64,000 nt of DNA, taken from Burkholderiales bacterium Ga0077543. Lineage in GTDB: Bacteria > Pseudomonadota > Gammaproteobacteria > Burkholderiales > Burkholderiaceae_C. Position numbers and translations under genes: made by a program. The notes beneath the pieces are model-generated. The model saw nothing but the letters and a program-made list of their open reading frames with translations, did no database searches and was not told the origin of the DNA. The DNA lies in assembly GCA_001464055.1 (NCBI GenBank), contig LNET01000042.1, positions 17,664 to 81,663 of the forward strand. The letters run 5' to 3'. Shown in pieces: positions 1 through 10,589 of this stretch. Numbering within the stretch: position 1 is the first letter of the stretch; every line of letters starts with the position of its first letter.

Positions 1-789
1 GCGCGCGCGGGTTTCCTTTTCGCTGTCGAAGGACGCAGTGAGCAGCGCACTGCCCAGGATCCTGCCCTTCAGAAAAAGGGCACCGCGCAGGGCCGCATCG
101 CCCTTGCCGTCGTTGAAGCTGCGGCTGAAGCGGCGCAGTTCGGCTTCGAAGCCGTCCTCCAGGCGCACGGGCTGGATCAGGCTGGGGTCTTTGCGCGACA
201 GGCGGATCACGCCTTCGATCAGGCCCACCGCAATGAAGTCACGGGTCTCCGGCAAGAAGCTCACCACGCCCGCGGCCTGTGTGGCGCCGGCGGTGACACG
301 CAGCCGCACGTCCTGTGGCACGTCAGGCGCGATCAGCGTGAATCGCAATTCGCCGCTGAGCACCTGCACCTGGGTGCCGGGCAAGACCGGGTCGACATCG
401 GTCCGGCCGGGGCCGAGTTCGCCGGTCTTGGCGCCTGGCATCAGCAGACGGCCGGCCGATACCTCCAGCGACACCACGACCGCTGTCTGCACGGGCTCGC
501 CATCACTGCCGAACAGGCGCACCACCACCGTGGTGGCACTTTGGCCATCGGCCGGCAAGGCATTGCGCTCGACCTCGACGGCCACGCGATCGACCCAGCT
601 GGACGCTGCCCGGTGTGCGCCTTGCAGCAGCAGCGACGTGCCATCGGCCTTGGGCGGGATGCCCACACCGTGCACATCCAGCACAGGGCTGCTGGCCGCT
701 GCCGGCCCCTGTGCAATTGCCAGAGGCAGGCCACAGGCCATCAAGGCGGCACAGACCAGCTCACGGGGGCGCAGAACGAGGTTTGTCAT
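1..789 (-). CDS. Partial secreted/outer-membrane protein with Ig-like (invasin-like) N-terminal region; partner of the giant gene; runs off the left edge
   Basis: Reverse-strand reading opens at ATG 789 (MTNLVLRPRELVCAALMACGLPLAIAQGPAAASSPVLDVHGVG...VAVEVERNALPADGQSATTVVVRLFGSDGEPV...), signal peptide, no stop to position 1; absent from ORF track because open-ended; 44 nt after the stop of the upstream giant gene. Confidence 0.75.
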   Translation of the reverse strand, partial: MTNLVLRPRELVCAALMACGLPLAIAQGPAAASSPVLDVHGVGIPPKADGTSLLLQGAHRAASSWVDRVAVEVERNALPADGQSATTVVVRLFGSDGEPVQTAVVVSLEVSAGRLLMPGAKTGELGPGRTDVDPVLPGTQVQVLSGELRFTLIAPDVPQDVRLRVTAGATQAAGVVSFLPETRDFIAVGLIEGVIRLSRKDPSLIQPVRLEDGFEAELRRFSRSFNDGKGDAALRGALFLKGRILGSALLTASFDSEKETRAR

Positions 790-833
790 GTTCGAGTGGA
801 CGCCAGCTTGGGAACGTTGGGCAGCCTTCGGCT

Positions 834-3800
834 TCATGGCCTGCCCCCTTGCTGCCGCAGCCTGACCGGGCTTTGGTTGGCGCTGTCGGTGCCCTGTTGT
901 GGGTACGCGGGCGCCTTGCCATCCAACGTCAAGGCCGGCCCGTTGGGGTTTTCGGTTTCCGCGGCACGCACCTCGCCTTGGCTGCGGCGCGCCTTGACCT
1001 GTTCCAGCACCCTGTTCGAGCACGAGCCTTCGATGAAGTCGCTGCGCACCAGCTCGCCGTTCTTCGGGTCGACGAAGATGGAGTTCGCGTCGCCCGCGTT
1101 GCGGTTGCTGCTGGTCACCAGCCGCGCGCCCCTGGGCAGGGTCAGCCGGTCGACCTTCAACACGTTGGTGCGCGGCGGCAGGCCGCAATAGCTGTACTTG
1201 CCTTCGACGTCGCTGGTCAGCCGCGTGCCGTCCAGCAGGTACAGGCGTACACCGGGGATGCCCAGCTCCTCGGCGTCTTGCACCTGGTTGTGGTTGCAGT
1301 CGACATACACCTTGCCGGTGACGCAGGCTTCGTTGCCGAACACCCCGCCGCTGACACGCACACGCGCGGTGGCGGTGTTGGACCGCACCGAGCGGCTGCC
1401 GCTGGTGGACACCGCCTGTGCGGTGTTGATGCCGTCGCCCTGCTGGGCACCGACACCCACGCGCAGGATGTAGCTGAAGCTGATCTGCCCGTTGACCGGC
1501 AGTGTGCCCACGGCAAAGCCCAGGTTCGGGCCGGGCTGGCCGATGGGGTCGCTTTGCACGACGCCGCCGATGCGGAAGGTGCCGCCGATGTAGCGGAAGC
1601 CCGCCGGCAGGCGGTCGTCCACCCGCACATTGGGCAGCGGCGGCCCGTCCAGATGCCTGACCGTCAGCGTGTAGGTGACGGTGTCGCCAACCTCGGCGCT
1701 GGCGCGGCTGGCCTGTTTGCTGAGCACGAACCGTGTGCCGCCAAACGGGTCCAGCGGGATGTGGTTGTTGATGATGTCCACGAAGCGTGCAGGTGTGTTG
1801 GGCGTCAGCGGCACCGCAAAGAAGTACGGCGTGGGCTGGCTGCCACTGGGTGCCGTGTCCTGCGCCTGGATGGCACAGGCGCCGCCTTGCACGTAGGCCT
1901 GGCATTGCGCCGGCACGCGCACGCTGCCAGGCTGCGCCGGGATGAAGATCGACGTGGCCGTGGCGCTGCCGTCGGACGGTACGCCGGCGTTCATGTAGCC
2001 GTCGGGTGGCGTGACGCGGATTTGGTAATCACCGTCGCCCGGGCAGCCCGGTGCAGGAGGTGCGAGCAGCCAGAACGCGTAGCCGCCTGGCACCGAGCCC
2101 GTCACTTGCGCGGTGGTGGTGATGCGGTTCACGCCGCCCAGCACACAGGCGGCCGGCACCAGCGCACCGGTGGGGCCGAGCAGTTCGACCACGGCGCCGG
2201 CCACCGGCTGGCGCGTCTGGCTGTCGTACACCACGCCGCTGGGGTCTAGCGGCAGGTTCTGCTGCGTTCGAATGCCGTTGCCGCTGGGCACCATGAAGCC
2301 ACGAATGGCCCCGGTGGGCACCACACCGGTGGGGCCGCTGGCCTGTGGGTCATTGCCGCCGGCCGGGTCGGCAGACACCGGGCGGCCGTAGTAGGCGCCG
2401 CTGACCGCGTCGCGGAAGCGGATCTCGTAGCCGTCGCCAGGCACCAGGCCCAGGAAGCGGTATTCGCCCTGCGCGTCGGTGGTGGTGCTGCGCAGCAGCG
2501 CGCCGCCCAGGTGGAGTTCGACGATGAAGCCGCTTTGGCGCAGGTCGCGCCCGCTCTGGTAGCGCCGGTCCTTGTCCGCGTCCAGCCACACCTTGCCGCT
2601 GACGCCGCCCGGCTGCTGGATGGGCGTGGGCAGGCGGCAGCTGTTTTGCGTGGCGGTGTCGCTGCACAGCGGCGGGTTGTCGCGTTGCGCAGGCGTGGGT
2701 TGGCGTGGCTCGAGCTCGCCGCCACCTTGCACCCACACGCGGTTGTCGCGTGTGCACGGGTAGCTGCCCGCGCTGCACAGCGCGCTGCCCACCTGCACGT
2801 CCAGCGTGATCTCGCTGCGGTGCGCAGCGCCAGGGGCGATGACTTCGTCGCTGGTGCAGCTGACGGTCTGGGCGTTGACCGTGCAAGCCCAGCCTGCACC
2901 GGCTGGGTTGGGCACGCTCGTGCTGCCGGCCACCACCGTCATGCCCGCTGGCAAGGTGTCGGTGACGGTGTAGGCCGCGCTGGTGGGCAGTTGGCCCGCA
3001 TTGCGCACGCTCAGCACATAGCGCCCGCTCAGTTGCTCGGTAAACACCGGCGTGGCCAGGCGTTTGGTGACGACCAGGTCAGCAGAGTTGCCGATCTCGC
3101 CAAACCACTGTCTTTCGGCGTGCTGACCCAGGGCCAGCGTGATGTTGCTGATCCTCGACGGCAGCTCGCGGGTCCCGGTGGCCGTGCCACCGCCCAAGCC
3201 GGGCGTGGTGATGCCGTTGATGGTGCCCGGGGGCTGTGCGGGTTCGGTGACGGCGTAGACGCCGGGGCGAAGGTCGGTGAAGCGGAAATCGCCGTTGGCG
3301 TCGGTCTGTGTGCTGGCGCTGACGCTGCGGCCCTGGTCGTCGGTGCCGTTCAAGTTCAGCGTTTGGCCGGCATAGCCTTCTTCACCACCCTGGCGGGCGC
3401 CGTCGTTGTTGACGTCGTTGTAGACACTGCCGCTGATCTGTGCCGGCGCGATCTCGCCGAAGTGGTTGTCGGTGGAGGCCATGCCCGGCGTGGGCAAGGC
3501 AATCCCGCTGATGCGGCTGGGTGTGACGGCCAGTGGGGTGGCCGTGCCGCCGCCGATGGCGCCGGGCACCGTATGGCCATTCAGCGTGGTCAGTCCATTG
3601 CTTACGGGCTGCGCAGGTTCTGTGACGGTGTAGGTGCCGGGGCGCAGGGCCGTGAAGGCCCAGCGGCCACTCGTGTCGGTGGCGGTGCTGGCGCTCACCG
3701 CCTGGCCGCTGCTGTCGGTGCCGCTCAGTTCGATGACGACCGAAGGGATGCCCACTTCGTTGCCTTCGATCACGGCGTTGTCGTTGGCGTCCAGCCACAC

Positions 3801-6800
3801 CCGGCCGCTGATCGACACCGGCAGCAGTTCGGCAAACAGGTTCTCGGGTGCCGTGGCACCGGGCAGCAGGTTGATGCCGCTGACCTGGCTGGGCAGAACG
3901 GTGATCTCGGTGGCGCTGCCACCGGCGGGGCCGGCACGGGTTTGGCCGTTGAGCGTGCTCGAGCCGTTGCTCACGGGCTGGGCCGCCTGCTCGGTCAGCG
4001 CATACACCCCGGCGGGCAGGTCTTCGAAGCGGAAGCTGCCGTCGGGCTGGGTTTGTTGCGCCGTACCGGCCGGCAGCTGGTTGCCGCCGTTCAAGGTGAC
4101 GGTGACACCGGCCAGCCCGCTGTCGCTGCCGTTGAACCCGCCGTCGTTGGCGGCGTCCAGGAACACCCGACCGGCGATGACGCCGGCCTGTTCGCCGAAC
4201 AGGTTGTTGTCGGACCCGCTGGGCAGCAGACTGCCGATGAGGATGTGGTTGAGGCCCGGCGTGGTGGCCGTCGCGCCCGGGTTGACCGCGCCTTCGCCAT
4301 AGGCGCCGGGCTGGGTTTCGCACAGGCTGTAGCTGCGGCCCACGGCCAGCAGCCGTGGCGGCGTCAGGCTGGCGTTGCTGAAGCTGAAGTTGCCCTGGCT
4401 GTCGGTGGCCACACGGGCCAGTTCGGTGCCGTCGCAGCGGGTTCCTTCGACCAGGCGAACCACCACGCCGGGAATGCGCCCGGGGTCGGCCGCGCTCAAT
4501 GCACCGTCGCGGTTGCGGTCGATGTAGACGGTGCCGCTGATGCCGCCTGCAGGGACCAGCTCGGCAAAGTTGTTGTCCGGGCTTTGAGCACCGGCGGCCA
4601 GCTGAATGTTGCGGATCTGGTTGTCGCCCACTGCCCCAGCCGTCCCGGGGGTGCCGGCAGTGACAGGGCCTGCGGAATTGATGCCGTCCACCACGGCGCC
4701 CAACGCTACCGGAATGGCGCCTTGGCTCAGGTTGTACGTGCCCGCAAACAGGTCGTCGAAGCGGTAGCGGCCATCGGCGTCGGTGTGCGTGGTGATCGAA
4801 AGCGGTACGCCGGCAGTCAGGCCTTCGCTGGCGGTCCCGGTCAGCGTGATCGGCACACCGGCACCGGCCACGGCGCTGCCCAGGCCGGATTCGCCGGCAT
4901 CACGCAGGCCGTTGTTGGTGGCGCCAGCGGCGCTGGAGTAGTCGACAAACACCTGGCCACTCAGCACAGCCAGCACCTCGCGGAAGTTCTGGCCGTTGGC
5001 ACCGCCCGCGTTCAGACTGTTGATGTCGATCTGGTTGGCGCGTGGGCTGTTGCCACCGCTGCCGGGTTGTGCCGGGCGGTCGCCATACCCGACGGGTTGG
5101 ACCTGGCAGATGACGTAGCCGCTGCCCTGGCGCTGCAGGCCAAAGCTGTAGTCGCCACTGGCGGCGGTGATGGTGGACAGCAGCGCGCCGGTGGGCAAGG
5201 CGCCACTGGCCGGGCAGACCGTGCCGATGACATACAGGCCCAGCGTGACACCCTCCAGGCCAGGCTCGTTGCTGCCTTGACTGCCGTTGTCATTGCGGTC
5301 CAGGTACACCCGGCCAGTGATGGGCGCCAGCGGCGACTCGCCAAAGTTGTATTGCACGCCGTCACCGCCTGCCAGGCTGATGGCGGTGATGCGGTCGGTG
5401 TTGGCAATGGGCTGGTTGGGGGCTGCGGTGCCGGTCAACACACCGCCCACACGGCCGACGTTGACCGCACTGGGCCGGTTGCCCAGGTTGACAGGGTGGC
5501 TGGGCAGCGGTTGCTCCAGCACATAGGTCAAGGCTGGATCGAGGTCGATGAAGCTGTAGCTGCCGTCTGCAGCCGTGGTGGTGCTGGACAGTGGCGCGCC
5601 GTTCAGGTCAGCGGCATTGCGCACCAGCACGGTGGCGTTGGCGATGGGGATGTCGACCCCCACTTCGTATTGGTCGCTGAAGTTGCGGTCGACGTAGACA
5701 AAGCCGCGCAGGCTGGACCTGGTCACTTCCGGGAAGTTCAAGCGCACGCCGTCTTGCTGTGCCAGCAGGTTGATGCCGGTGTAGCGTGAGTTCGCGCCCG
5801 CAGGCAGCGGTGCGCCGGCGGGTATCGCACCGAAAGGCACATAGGTGGAGGCCAGCGACGGCGAGCTGCCGGGTGCGGCAGCAGTGGGATCGCCCGGGCT
5901 GTTGCCGAAGCCGGCGGGCTGCGCCTGCACGATCTCGTAAACGCCAGCCGAAAGGTCGCCGAAGCTGTAGCTGCCATCGGCCAGCGTATTGACGCTCTGC
6001 GGTGCAAACACGTTGTTGTGGGCATCGCTCCCCGATGGGGAACGCAGCACGATCTGCACCCCGGCCAGGCGCGGCTCGGCGCCAGCGTCTTGGGGTGTAC
6101 CCAGGTTGGCGCCAGCACGTTCACGGTCTTCGAACACCAGGCCGGCCAGCGACGAACGTGTGACTTGCACCGCGTGTGTGGTGGTGTCGTTGCCGGTGCC
6201 GGGGTCAAACTGTTCGGAGCCCACGCCAGCAGCATTGGTCTGCAGCGTGCTGATGTTGCCGGCACCACCGGGCCAGCTGTCCCAGCGCACAGGCAAGCTC
6301 ACGCGCACGCGGCCCAGTGCACCCACATCGCCGACGTTGCAGGTCACCACCTGCGCGACACGGGTGCAGGTGCCGTTGCCGGTCGTCACTGCGCCGGGGA
6401 AGCTGCTGGTGCCGGTTTTTTCCCAGGTGATGGCGCCATTCACCGTAACCCCTGCGGGCAAGGTGTCGGTGATGACGGTGCCGGTGCCGTTCAATGGGCT
6501 GGTGCCGCTGCGGTCGCGCGAGAGCGAGTCGCCGGGGCCGTTGTTGACGACCTCCACCACCCAGTTGAAGGGCTGTCGCAGGTTGACCACTGCCACCGCC
6601 GGCGGCAAGGGAGCCGGCAAGGCCGGCACTGCTGCCGTGAAGCCGGTCTTGCTGACCGCCAGGTCGGCGCGGGTGCGCACGGTGGTGATCTCGGGCTCGG
6701 CGTTGTTGCTGCCCTCGGCCTCGGTCTCGGCGGCCGACACCACGGCGTTGGTGCCGACGGTGGCGCCACTGGGCGCAGGCGCAGACTCAAAGCGGAAGCG

Positions 6801-9800
6801 CAGGTTCAGGAAACCACCGTCTGTGGTGCCGGTGCCGGTGGCGACGACACCGGTGACGTTCGGGACAAAGCCGAAGCCGGGAACGTTGCAGCGCAAGCTC
6901 AGTGTCGCCGGGTGCACCACCGGGTTGGTGCCAGCGGTCACCCCGCACAGAGTCGGCGCGGTGGCGCCGCTGGTCATGGTGGCCGTGGTGCCCGCTTCGT
7001 CGCCGATGAAGCGCACGGTGGCGCCGCTGGGGGGTGTGATGGTGTAGTCGAGGACCGTGGACGTCGCCACGGACGGCCCCGCGTTGCGCACCTGCACGCG
7101 GTAGACGATGTCGTTGGTACCGGGCGATGTGCTGACCGCGGCAGGGTCCCACCCGATGGGGTCGAGCAGGTCGGCGTTTTCGACCCGCAGGTCGATCTGT
7201 CCGAGGGCGAAGTTGGCGGTCGCCTGGCGGACGTCGTCGGCTGCGCTGCTGTCGCTGTTGTAGTCGAAGGTGGCGCCATTGGCCGCCACGGTGGTGTTGC
7301 CGGTGTCGACAATGCGAAAGCCAGCCTCGTTGCTCAGCGGGCCGCTGGCGCCCCAGTTCGGACGCACCACGATGCTCACCTGGCGGTCTTGGTTGCGCGC
7401 CATCGTCACGCGCGGGCATTCGATGGTGACGGTGCCACCCGTGCCGCCGGTGCTGTAGCTGGTGCCGCCGGCTGCAGGGGCGCTGACCACGCCGCCGGTG
7501 GTGCCCGTGACCGTGCACGCCGCGCCCGCCACGATGGTGGCGCTGCGCAGCACGAAGCCCGGGTCGTTGGCGGCCAGTGTGAAGGTGTCGGTGAAAACCA
7601 CGCCAGCGGGCTGCCCCAGCGGTGGGGAGCCGGCGGCGGGCAGGTCCGAGCCCGAAGTCGCCGGGTTGCGGTAGTTCACGGTGTAGGTCAGATCAACGCC
7701 CACCTGTGCCACGGCCGGCGCGAAGGTCTTGGAAGTCGTCTGCAGGTTGGCCAGTGCGTGCACTTCCACGGCGTCGCGGGCCTGGTTGTTGCCGGTGTCG
7801 GTTTCCAGCGACGCAGTGGCCCGTGTCACGTCCACCGCCACCCCTGCCTGGTTGCAGAACTGGCCGGCGCTGCTGCATCCGCCCACGGCGCTCTGCGACA
7901 AGCTGTCGCGCACCGGTCTGCCCACGCGGATGACAAAGGTCGCCGCATTGGCTGCACCCACGCCCATCAGGTTGTCGTTGCTGCGGCAAGTCACGGTGCC
8001 GGCGCTGAGGCTGCAGGTGAAGGCGCCGATGGTGGCAGGCAGGTTTGCTGTTGCGGGTGGTCCACAGGTGCCCACGCCGACGTAGCCGCAGATCGAGACC
8101 ACCGTCTGCCCGTTGATGTGGCCCGGGATGGCGTCGTCCAGCACCACACCGCCGGTGGCGTCGGGGCCGCTGTTGCCGACGACCAAGGTGTAGAGCATGT
8201 GGGTTTCGGTCAGCCCCACCACCTTGTCGGCACCGGCGGGGGTTTCGGTGAGCTTGCTCACCGTGAGGTCGCTGCGCTGGTCGGTGGCACGCACGCTGCG
8301 GCTGCCTGAGCAGTCGTTGCCGGTGACAAAGTCGCTGGTGCTGCCAGGCGTGAAACCGGTGACAGTGGGTTCGGCCGAGCCGCCCGAGCCACCCACACAG
8401 GCGCCGCTGGTCAGGGTGCCTACGGCATTGGCCGTGGTGGTGAAGCTCAGGTCGACAAAACCACCGCTGCCGCTGGTGGCGCCCAGTGCCACCGGGTAGC
8501 TGCCCGTGTAGGTACAGCGGGCACCGCCGGCTTCTGCTGCACAGGACCAGCCGGTGCTGGTGGAAGCGAGCGTTTCACCCGCAGCCAGCGCGACGAACGC
8601 CTGCAGGTTGGCTTCCACCGCGCGTGGGCCGTTGTTGCGCACCCGCACGCTGTGGCCGATGGTGCCACCGGCAGACGCCACCAAGGCCGGGTTCTTGCTG
8701 TAGCTGACGAGTTGCACGTCGGCGCCGTCTGTCAACACGGTGTAGGTGACGCTGCCGCTGTTGTTGCCGGCCACCGGGTCGGGTGTGCTGGCGGACACCA
8801 GGGCGGTGTTGGTGTAGCTGCCGTTCAGCGCAGTGCTGGTGTCCACGCTGAAGTCGATGTTCTCGGTGCTGCCCGCGGCCATCGTGGCGCGTGTGCAGCG
8901 CAGGATGCTGCGCGCCGCACGGCCCAGGTCGGCGTTGTCCTGGTCGTCCTCGTCAGCATCGTTCGTGCGGCAGGTGTACGGGCCAAAGGCCTGGGTCGCC
9001 GGCGGCAGGGGAAAACTCGGCTGCAGCGTGTGGCCGGCGGGCAGCACATCGCGCACCACCACGGCGCTCGCGCTGCCCTGGCCCAGGTTGCGCGGCGAGA
9101 GACGAAACGCGATCGATGAGCCGGCGCTGAACGGCCCGGAGACGCCGTTCAGCGCCTTGTTCAGCGCCAGGTTCGCACTGGCGCTGACGGTGGTGCCCAG
9201 GGACGCCGTGTTGTTGCTGGCGATGTTGTCCAGCAGCGCGCCGTTCACGGCCCGGTCGGTGTCCACTTCGGCGTTATGTGTGAGCGTACCGCTGGCAATG
9301 GTCACGTCCATCTCGAAGGTAAAGCTCACGCTGGCGCCCACGACCAAGGTGTTGCTGCCCCGCGTGGCCGTGAGCACGCCGGCGCTCGGGCCACTGAAGG
9401 ACCAGCCAGCACCACTTGCGCTGCCGCCGACGAAGCTGGCACCCGCTGGCAAGGTGCTGCGCACGCGCACACCATTGGTCGGGTTCGAATTCGGGCCGTT
9501 GTTCGTGACCAGGACGGTGTAGGTCAGGCGTGCGCCCGACGTCACCGGGTCGGCGCTGGGGACGATCGCCACCGACAAGTCGGCGTTGTTTTCGAGCGAG
9601 GTCTGTTGCAGCGGAACCGGGTTGGCGTTGTTGTTCTCGTTGGTGTCACCCAGCCAGAACGCCGAGCCCGCAGCAAACAGCGGCAATGGGTCGGCCTGTG
9701 CGGTGCCCAGCGGGGGCGCACCCCGACCGATGGCGCCGCGCAAGCGCACGTTGGGTGGCGCAGGCAAAAGCGCAGGCGCGCGAAAACGAAGCGTGAAGCT

Positions 9801-10169
9801 GATGGGCGGCGTGCCGCCGCCGCCGCCCGTGCCGTTCATGTTGCCGTGGTTGCACACCACAAACGCGCCGCTGGTGCTGCAGTTGGCGTTGGCCGTGGAC
9901 GGCAAGGCCAAGGCGCCACCTTCCACCGAAGCCCCGGCCGGGATGCCAAACACGGTGCGCACATCGTTGGCCACACTGGAGCCGCTGTTTTCGATCTGCA
10001 CCGTGTACTCAAGCACACCCAGTGTGGGGACGGGGTCGACGTCGGTGATGACGTTGAACTGCAGGTCATAGGCCAGCGCCTGAGTGGAACCCAGAGCGCC
10101 CAGCGATACACCCACAGTGGCCACAAGGCGGCACAGCCAATGAACAAGTCTTGTGTAGCGCGTTGCCAT
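834..10169 (-). CDS. Giant secreted repeat protein: DUF11-type conserved repeats plus about ten SdrD_B/Cna-B-like modules
   Basis: Single open frame; likely start MATRYTRLVHWLCRLVATVGVSLGALGSTQALA (signal peptide) at 10169 rather than 10223; repeats such as ISGxVYxDxNxDGxxxxxExGIxGVxVxLxG...TDxxGxYxFxxLxPGxYxVTE and DUF11 motifs (LTYTVLVTNNGPNS...TLPAGASFV). Confidence 0.9.
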   Translation of the reverse strand: MATRYTRLVHWLCRLVATVGVSLGALGSTQALAYDLQFNVITDVDPVPTLGVLEYTVQIENSGSSVANDVRTVFGIPAGASVEGGALALPSTANANCSTSGAFVVCNHGNMNGTGGGGGTPPISFTLRFRAPALLPAPPNVRLRGAIGRGAPPLGTAQADPLPLFAAGSAFWLGDTNENNNANPVPLQQTSLENNADLSVAIVPSADPVTSGARLTYTVLVTNNGPNSNPTNGVRVRSTLPAGASFVGGSASGAGWSFSGPSAGVLTATRGSNTLVVGASVSFTFEMDVTIASGTLTHNAEVDTDRAVNGALLDNIASNNTASLGTTVSASANLALNKALNGVSGPFSAGSSIAFRLSPRNLGQGSASAVVVRDVLPAGHTLQPSFPLPPATQAFGPYTCRTNDADEDDQDNADLGRAARSILRCTRATMAAGSTENIDFSVDTSTALNGSYTNTALVSASTPDPVAGNNSGSVTYTVLTDGADVQLVSYSKNPALVASAGGTIGHSVRVRNNGPRAVEANLQAFVALAAGETLASTSTGWSCAAEAGGARCTYTGSYPVALGATSGSGGFVDLSFTTTANAVGTLTSGACVGGSGGSAEPTVTGFTPGSTSDFVTGNDCSGSRSVRATDQRSDLTVSKLTETPAGADKVVGLTETHMLYTLVVGNSGPDATGGVVLDDAIPGHINGQTVVSICGYVGVGTCGPPATANLPATIGAFTCSLSAGTVTCRSNDNLMGVGAANAATFVIRVGRPVRDSLSQSAVGGCSSAGQFCNQAGVAVDVTRATASLETDTGNNQARDAVEVHALANLQTTSKTFAPAVAQVGVDLTYTVNYRNPATSGSDLPAAGSPPLGQPAGVVFTDTFTLAANDPGFVLRSATIVAGAACTVTGTTGGVVSAPAAGGTSYSTGGTGGTVTIECPRVTMARNQDRQVSIVVRPNWGASGPLSNEAGFRIVDTGNTTVAANGATFDYNSDSSAADDVRQATANFALGQIDLRVENADLLDPIGWDPAAVSTSPGTNDIVYRVQVRNAGPSVATSTVLDYTITPPSGATVRFIGDEAGTTATMTSGATAPTLCGVTAGTNPVVHPATLSLRCNVPGFGFVPNVTGVVATGTGTTDGGFLNLRFRFESAPAPSGATVGTNAVVSAAETEAEGSNNAEPEITTVRTRADLAVSKTGFTAAVPALPAPLPPAVAVVNLRQPFNWVVEVVNNGPGDSLSRDRSGTSPLNGTGTVITDTLPAGVTVNGAITWEKTGTSSFPGAVTTGNGTCTRVAQVVTCNVGDVGALGRVRVSLPVRWDSWPGGAGNISTLQTNAAGVGSEQFDPGTGNDTTTHAVQVTRSSLAGLVFEDRERAGANLGTPQDAGAEPRLAGVQIVLRSPSGSDAHNNVFAPQSVNTLADGSYSFGDLSAGVYEIVQAQPAGFGNSPGDPTAAAPGSSPSLASTYVPFGAIPAGAPLPAGANSRYTGINLLAQQDGVRLNFPEVTRSSLRGFVYVDRNFSDQYEVGVDIPIANATVLVRNAADLNGAPLSSTTTAADGSYSFIDLDPALTYVLEQPLPSHPVNLGNRPSAVNVGRVGGVLTGTAAPNQPIANTDRITAISLAGGDGVQYNFGESPLAPITGRVYLDRNDNGSQGSNEPGLEGVTLGLYVIGTVCPASGALPTGALLSTITAASGDYSFGLQRQGSGYVICQVQPVGYGDRPAQPGSGGNSPRANQIDINSLNAGGANGQNFREVLAVLSGQVFVDYSSAAGATNNGLRDAGESGLGSAVAGAGVPITLTGTASEGLTAGVPLSITTHTDADGRYRFDDLFAGTYNLSQGAIPVALGAVVDGINSAGPVTAGTPGTAGAVGDNQIRNIQLAAGAQSPDNNFAELVPAGGISGTVYIDRNRDGALSAADPGRIPGVVVRLVEGTRCDGTELARVATDSQGNFSFSNASLTPPRLLAVGRSYSLCETQPGAYGEGAVNPGATATTPGLNHILIGSLLPSGSDNNLFGEQAGVIAGRVFLDAANDGGFNGSDSGLAGVTVTLNGGNQLPAGTAQQTQPDGSFRFEDLPAGVYALTEQAAQPVSNGSSTLNGQTRAGPAGGSATEITVLPSQVSGINLLPGATAPENLFAELLPVSISGRVWLDANDNAVIEGNEVGIPSVVIELSGTDSSGQAVSASTATDTSGRWAFTALRPGTYTVTEPAQPVSNGLTTLNGHTVPGAIGGGTATPLAVTPSRISGIALPTPGMASTDNHFGEIAPAQISGSVYNDVNNDGARQGGEEGYAGQTLNLNGTDDQGRSVSASTQTDANGDFRFTDLRPGVYAVTEPAQPPGTINGITTPGLGGGTATGTRELPSRISNITLALGQHAERQWFGEIGNSADLVVTKRLATPVFTEQLSGRYVLSVRNAGQLPTSAAYTVTDTLPAGMTVVAGSTSVPNPAGAGWACTVNAQTVSCTSDEVIAPGAAHRSEITLDVQVGSALCSAGSYPCTRDNRVWVQGGGELEPRQPTPAQRDNPPLCSDTATQNSCRLPTPIQQPGGVSGKVWLDADKDRRYQSGRDLRQSGFIVELHLGGALLRSTTTDAQGEYRFLGLVPGDGYEIRFRDAVSGAYYGRPVSADPAGGNDPQASGPTGVVPTGAIRGFMVPSGNGIRTQQNLPLDPSGVVYDSQTRQPVAGAVVELLGPTGALVPAACVLGGVNRITTTAQVTGSVPGGYAFWLLAPPAPGCPGDGDYQIRVTPPDGYMNAGVPSDGSATATSIFIPAQPGSVRVPAQCQAYVQGGACAIQAQDTAPSGSQPTPYFFAVPLTPNTPARFVDIINNHIPLDPFGGTRFVLSKQASRASAEVGDTVTYTLTVRHLDGPPLPNVRVDDRLPAGFRYIGGTFRIGGVVQSDPIGQPGPNLGFAVGTLPVNGQISFSYILRVGVGAQQGDGINTAQAVSTSGSRSVRSNTATARVRVSGGVFGNEACVTGKVYVDCNHNQVQDAEELGIPGVRLYLLDGTRLTSDVEGKYSYCGLPPRTNVLKVDRLTLPRGARLVTSSNRNAGDANSIFVDPKNGELVRSDFIEGSCSNRVLEQVKARRSQGEVRAAETENPNGPALTLDGKAPAYPQQGTDSANQSPVRLRQQGGRP

Positions 10170-10589
10170 CGATCGATTGCCCCTCTTGTCTTTGTGTTTC
10201 CTGCGCCAGCCCGTGCGAAGCAATGGGTCTGCGCTTGCTCATCCGAGTCGCGGCCGGGCTTTGCGCGTCGAGGGCACGGCGAGAACTGGGTCCCGATTGT
10301 TCGAAGCGGGCGCCAGGACGGTCTTGCATTGAACGGGGCACTCGCAGCGCATTTCTGCGCGGAAGCACGGCGCGCAAAACTTTGGAATGGGCTTTGCGCG
10401 GCTTTCGTCGAAACGGCGGGCGCCCGTTTGCAGCAGCGGGCAATAACGGGCCGCTTGCAGTGCCTGGCGACAGCCCGGCGTGTGGGGGGGATTCCACGGG
10501 CTCGCGACCCCCAACAGGCCGTCGAAACACCCTTCGACGCCGCCGGTCACGGCCGCGAGGCTGGCGATGTGGATGGACGAAAGGTGGGC

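Noticed and set aside
1200-10100. CRISPR or short tandem DNA repeats in the giant gene
   Set aside because: Periodicity is protein-level domain repetition with diverged DNA, no constant repeats with spacers
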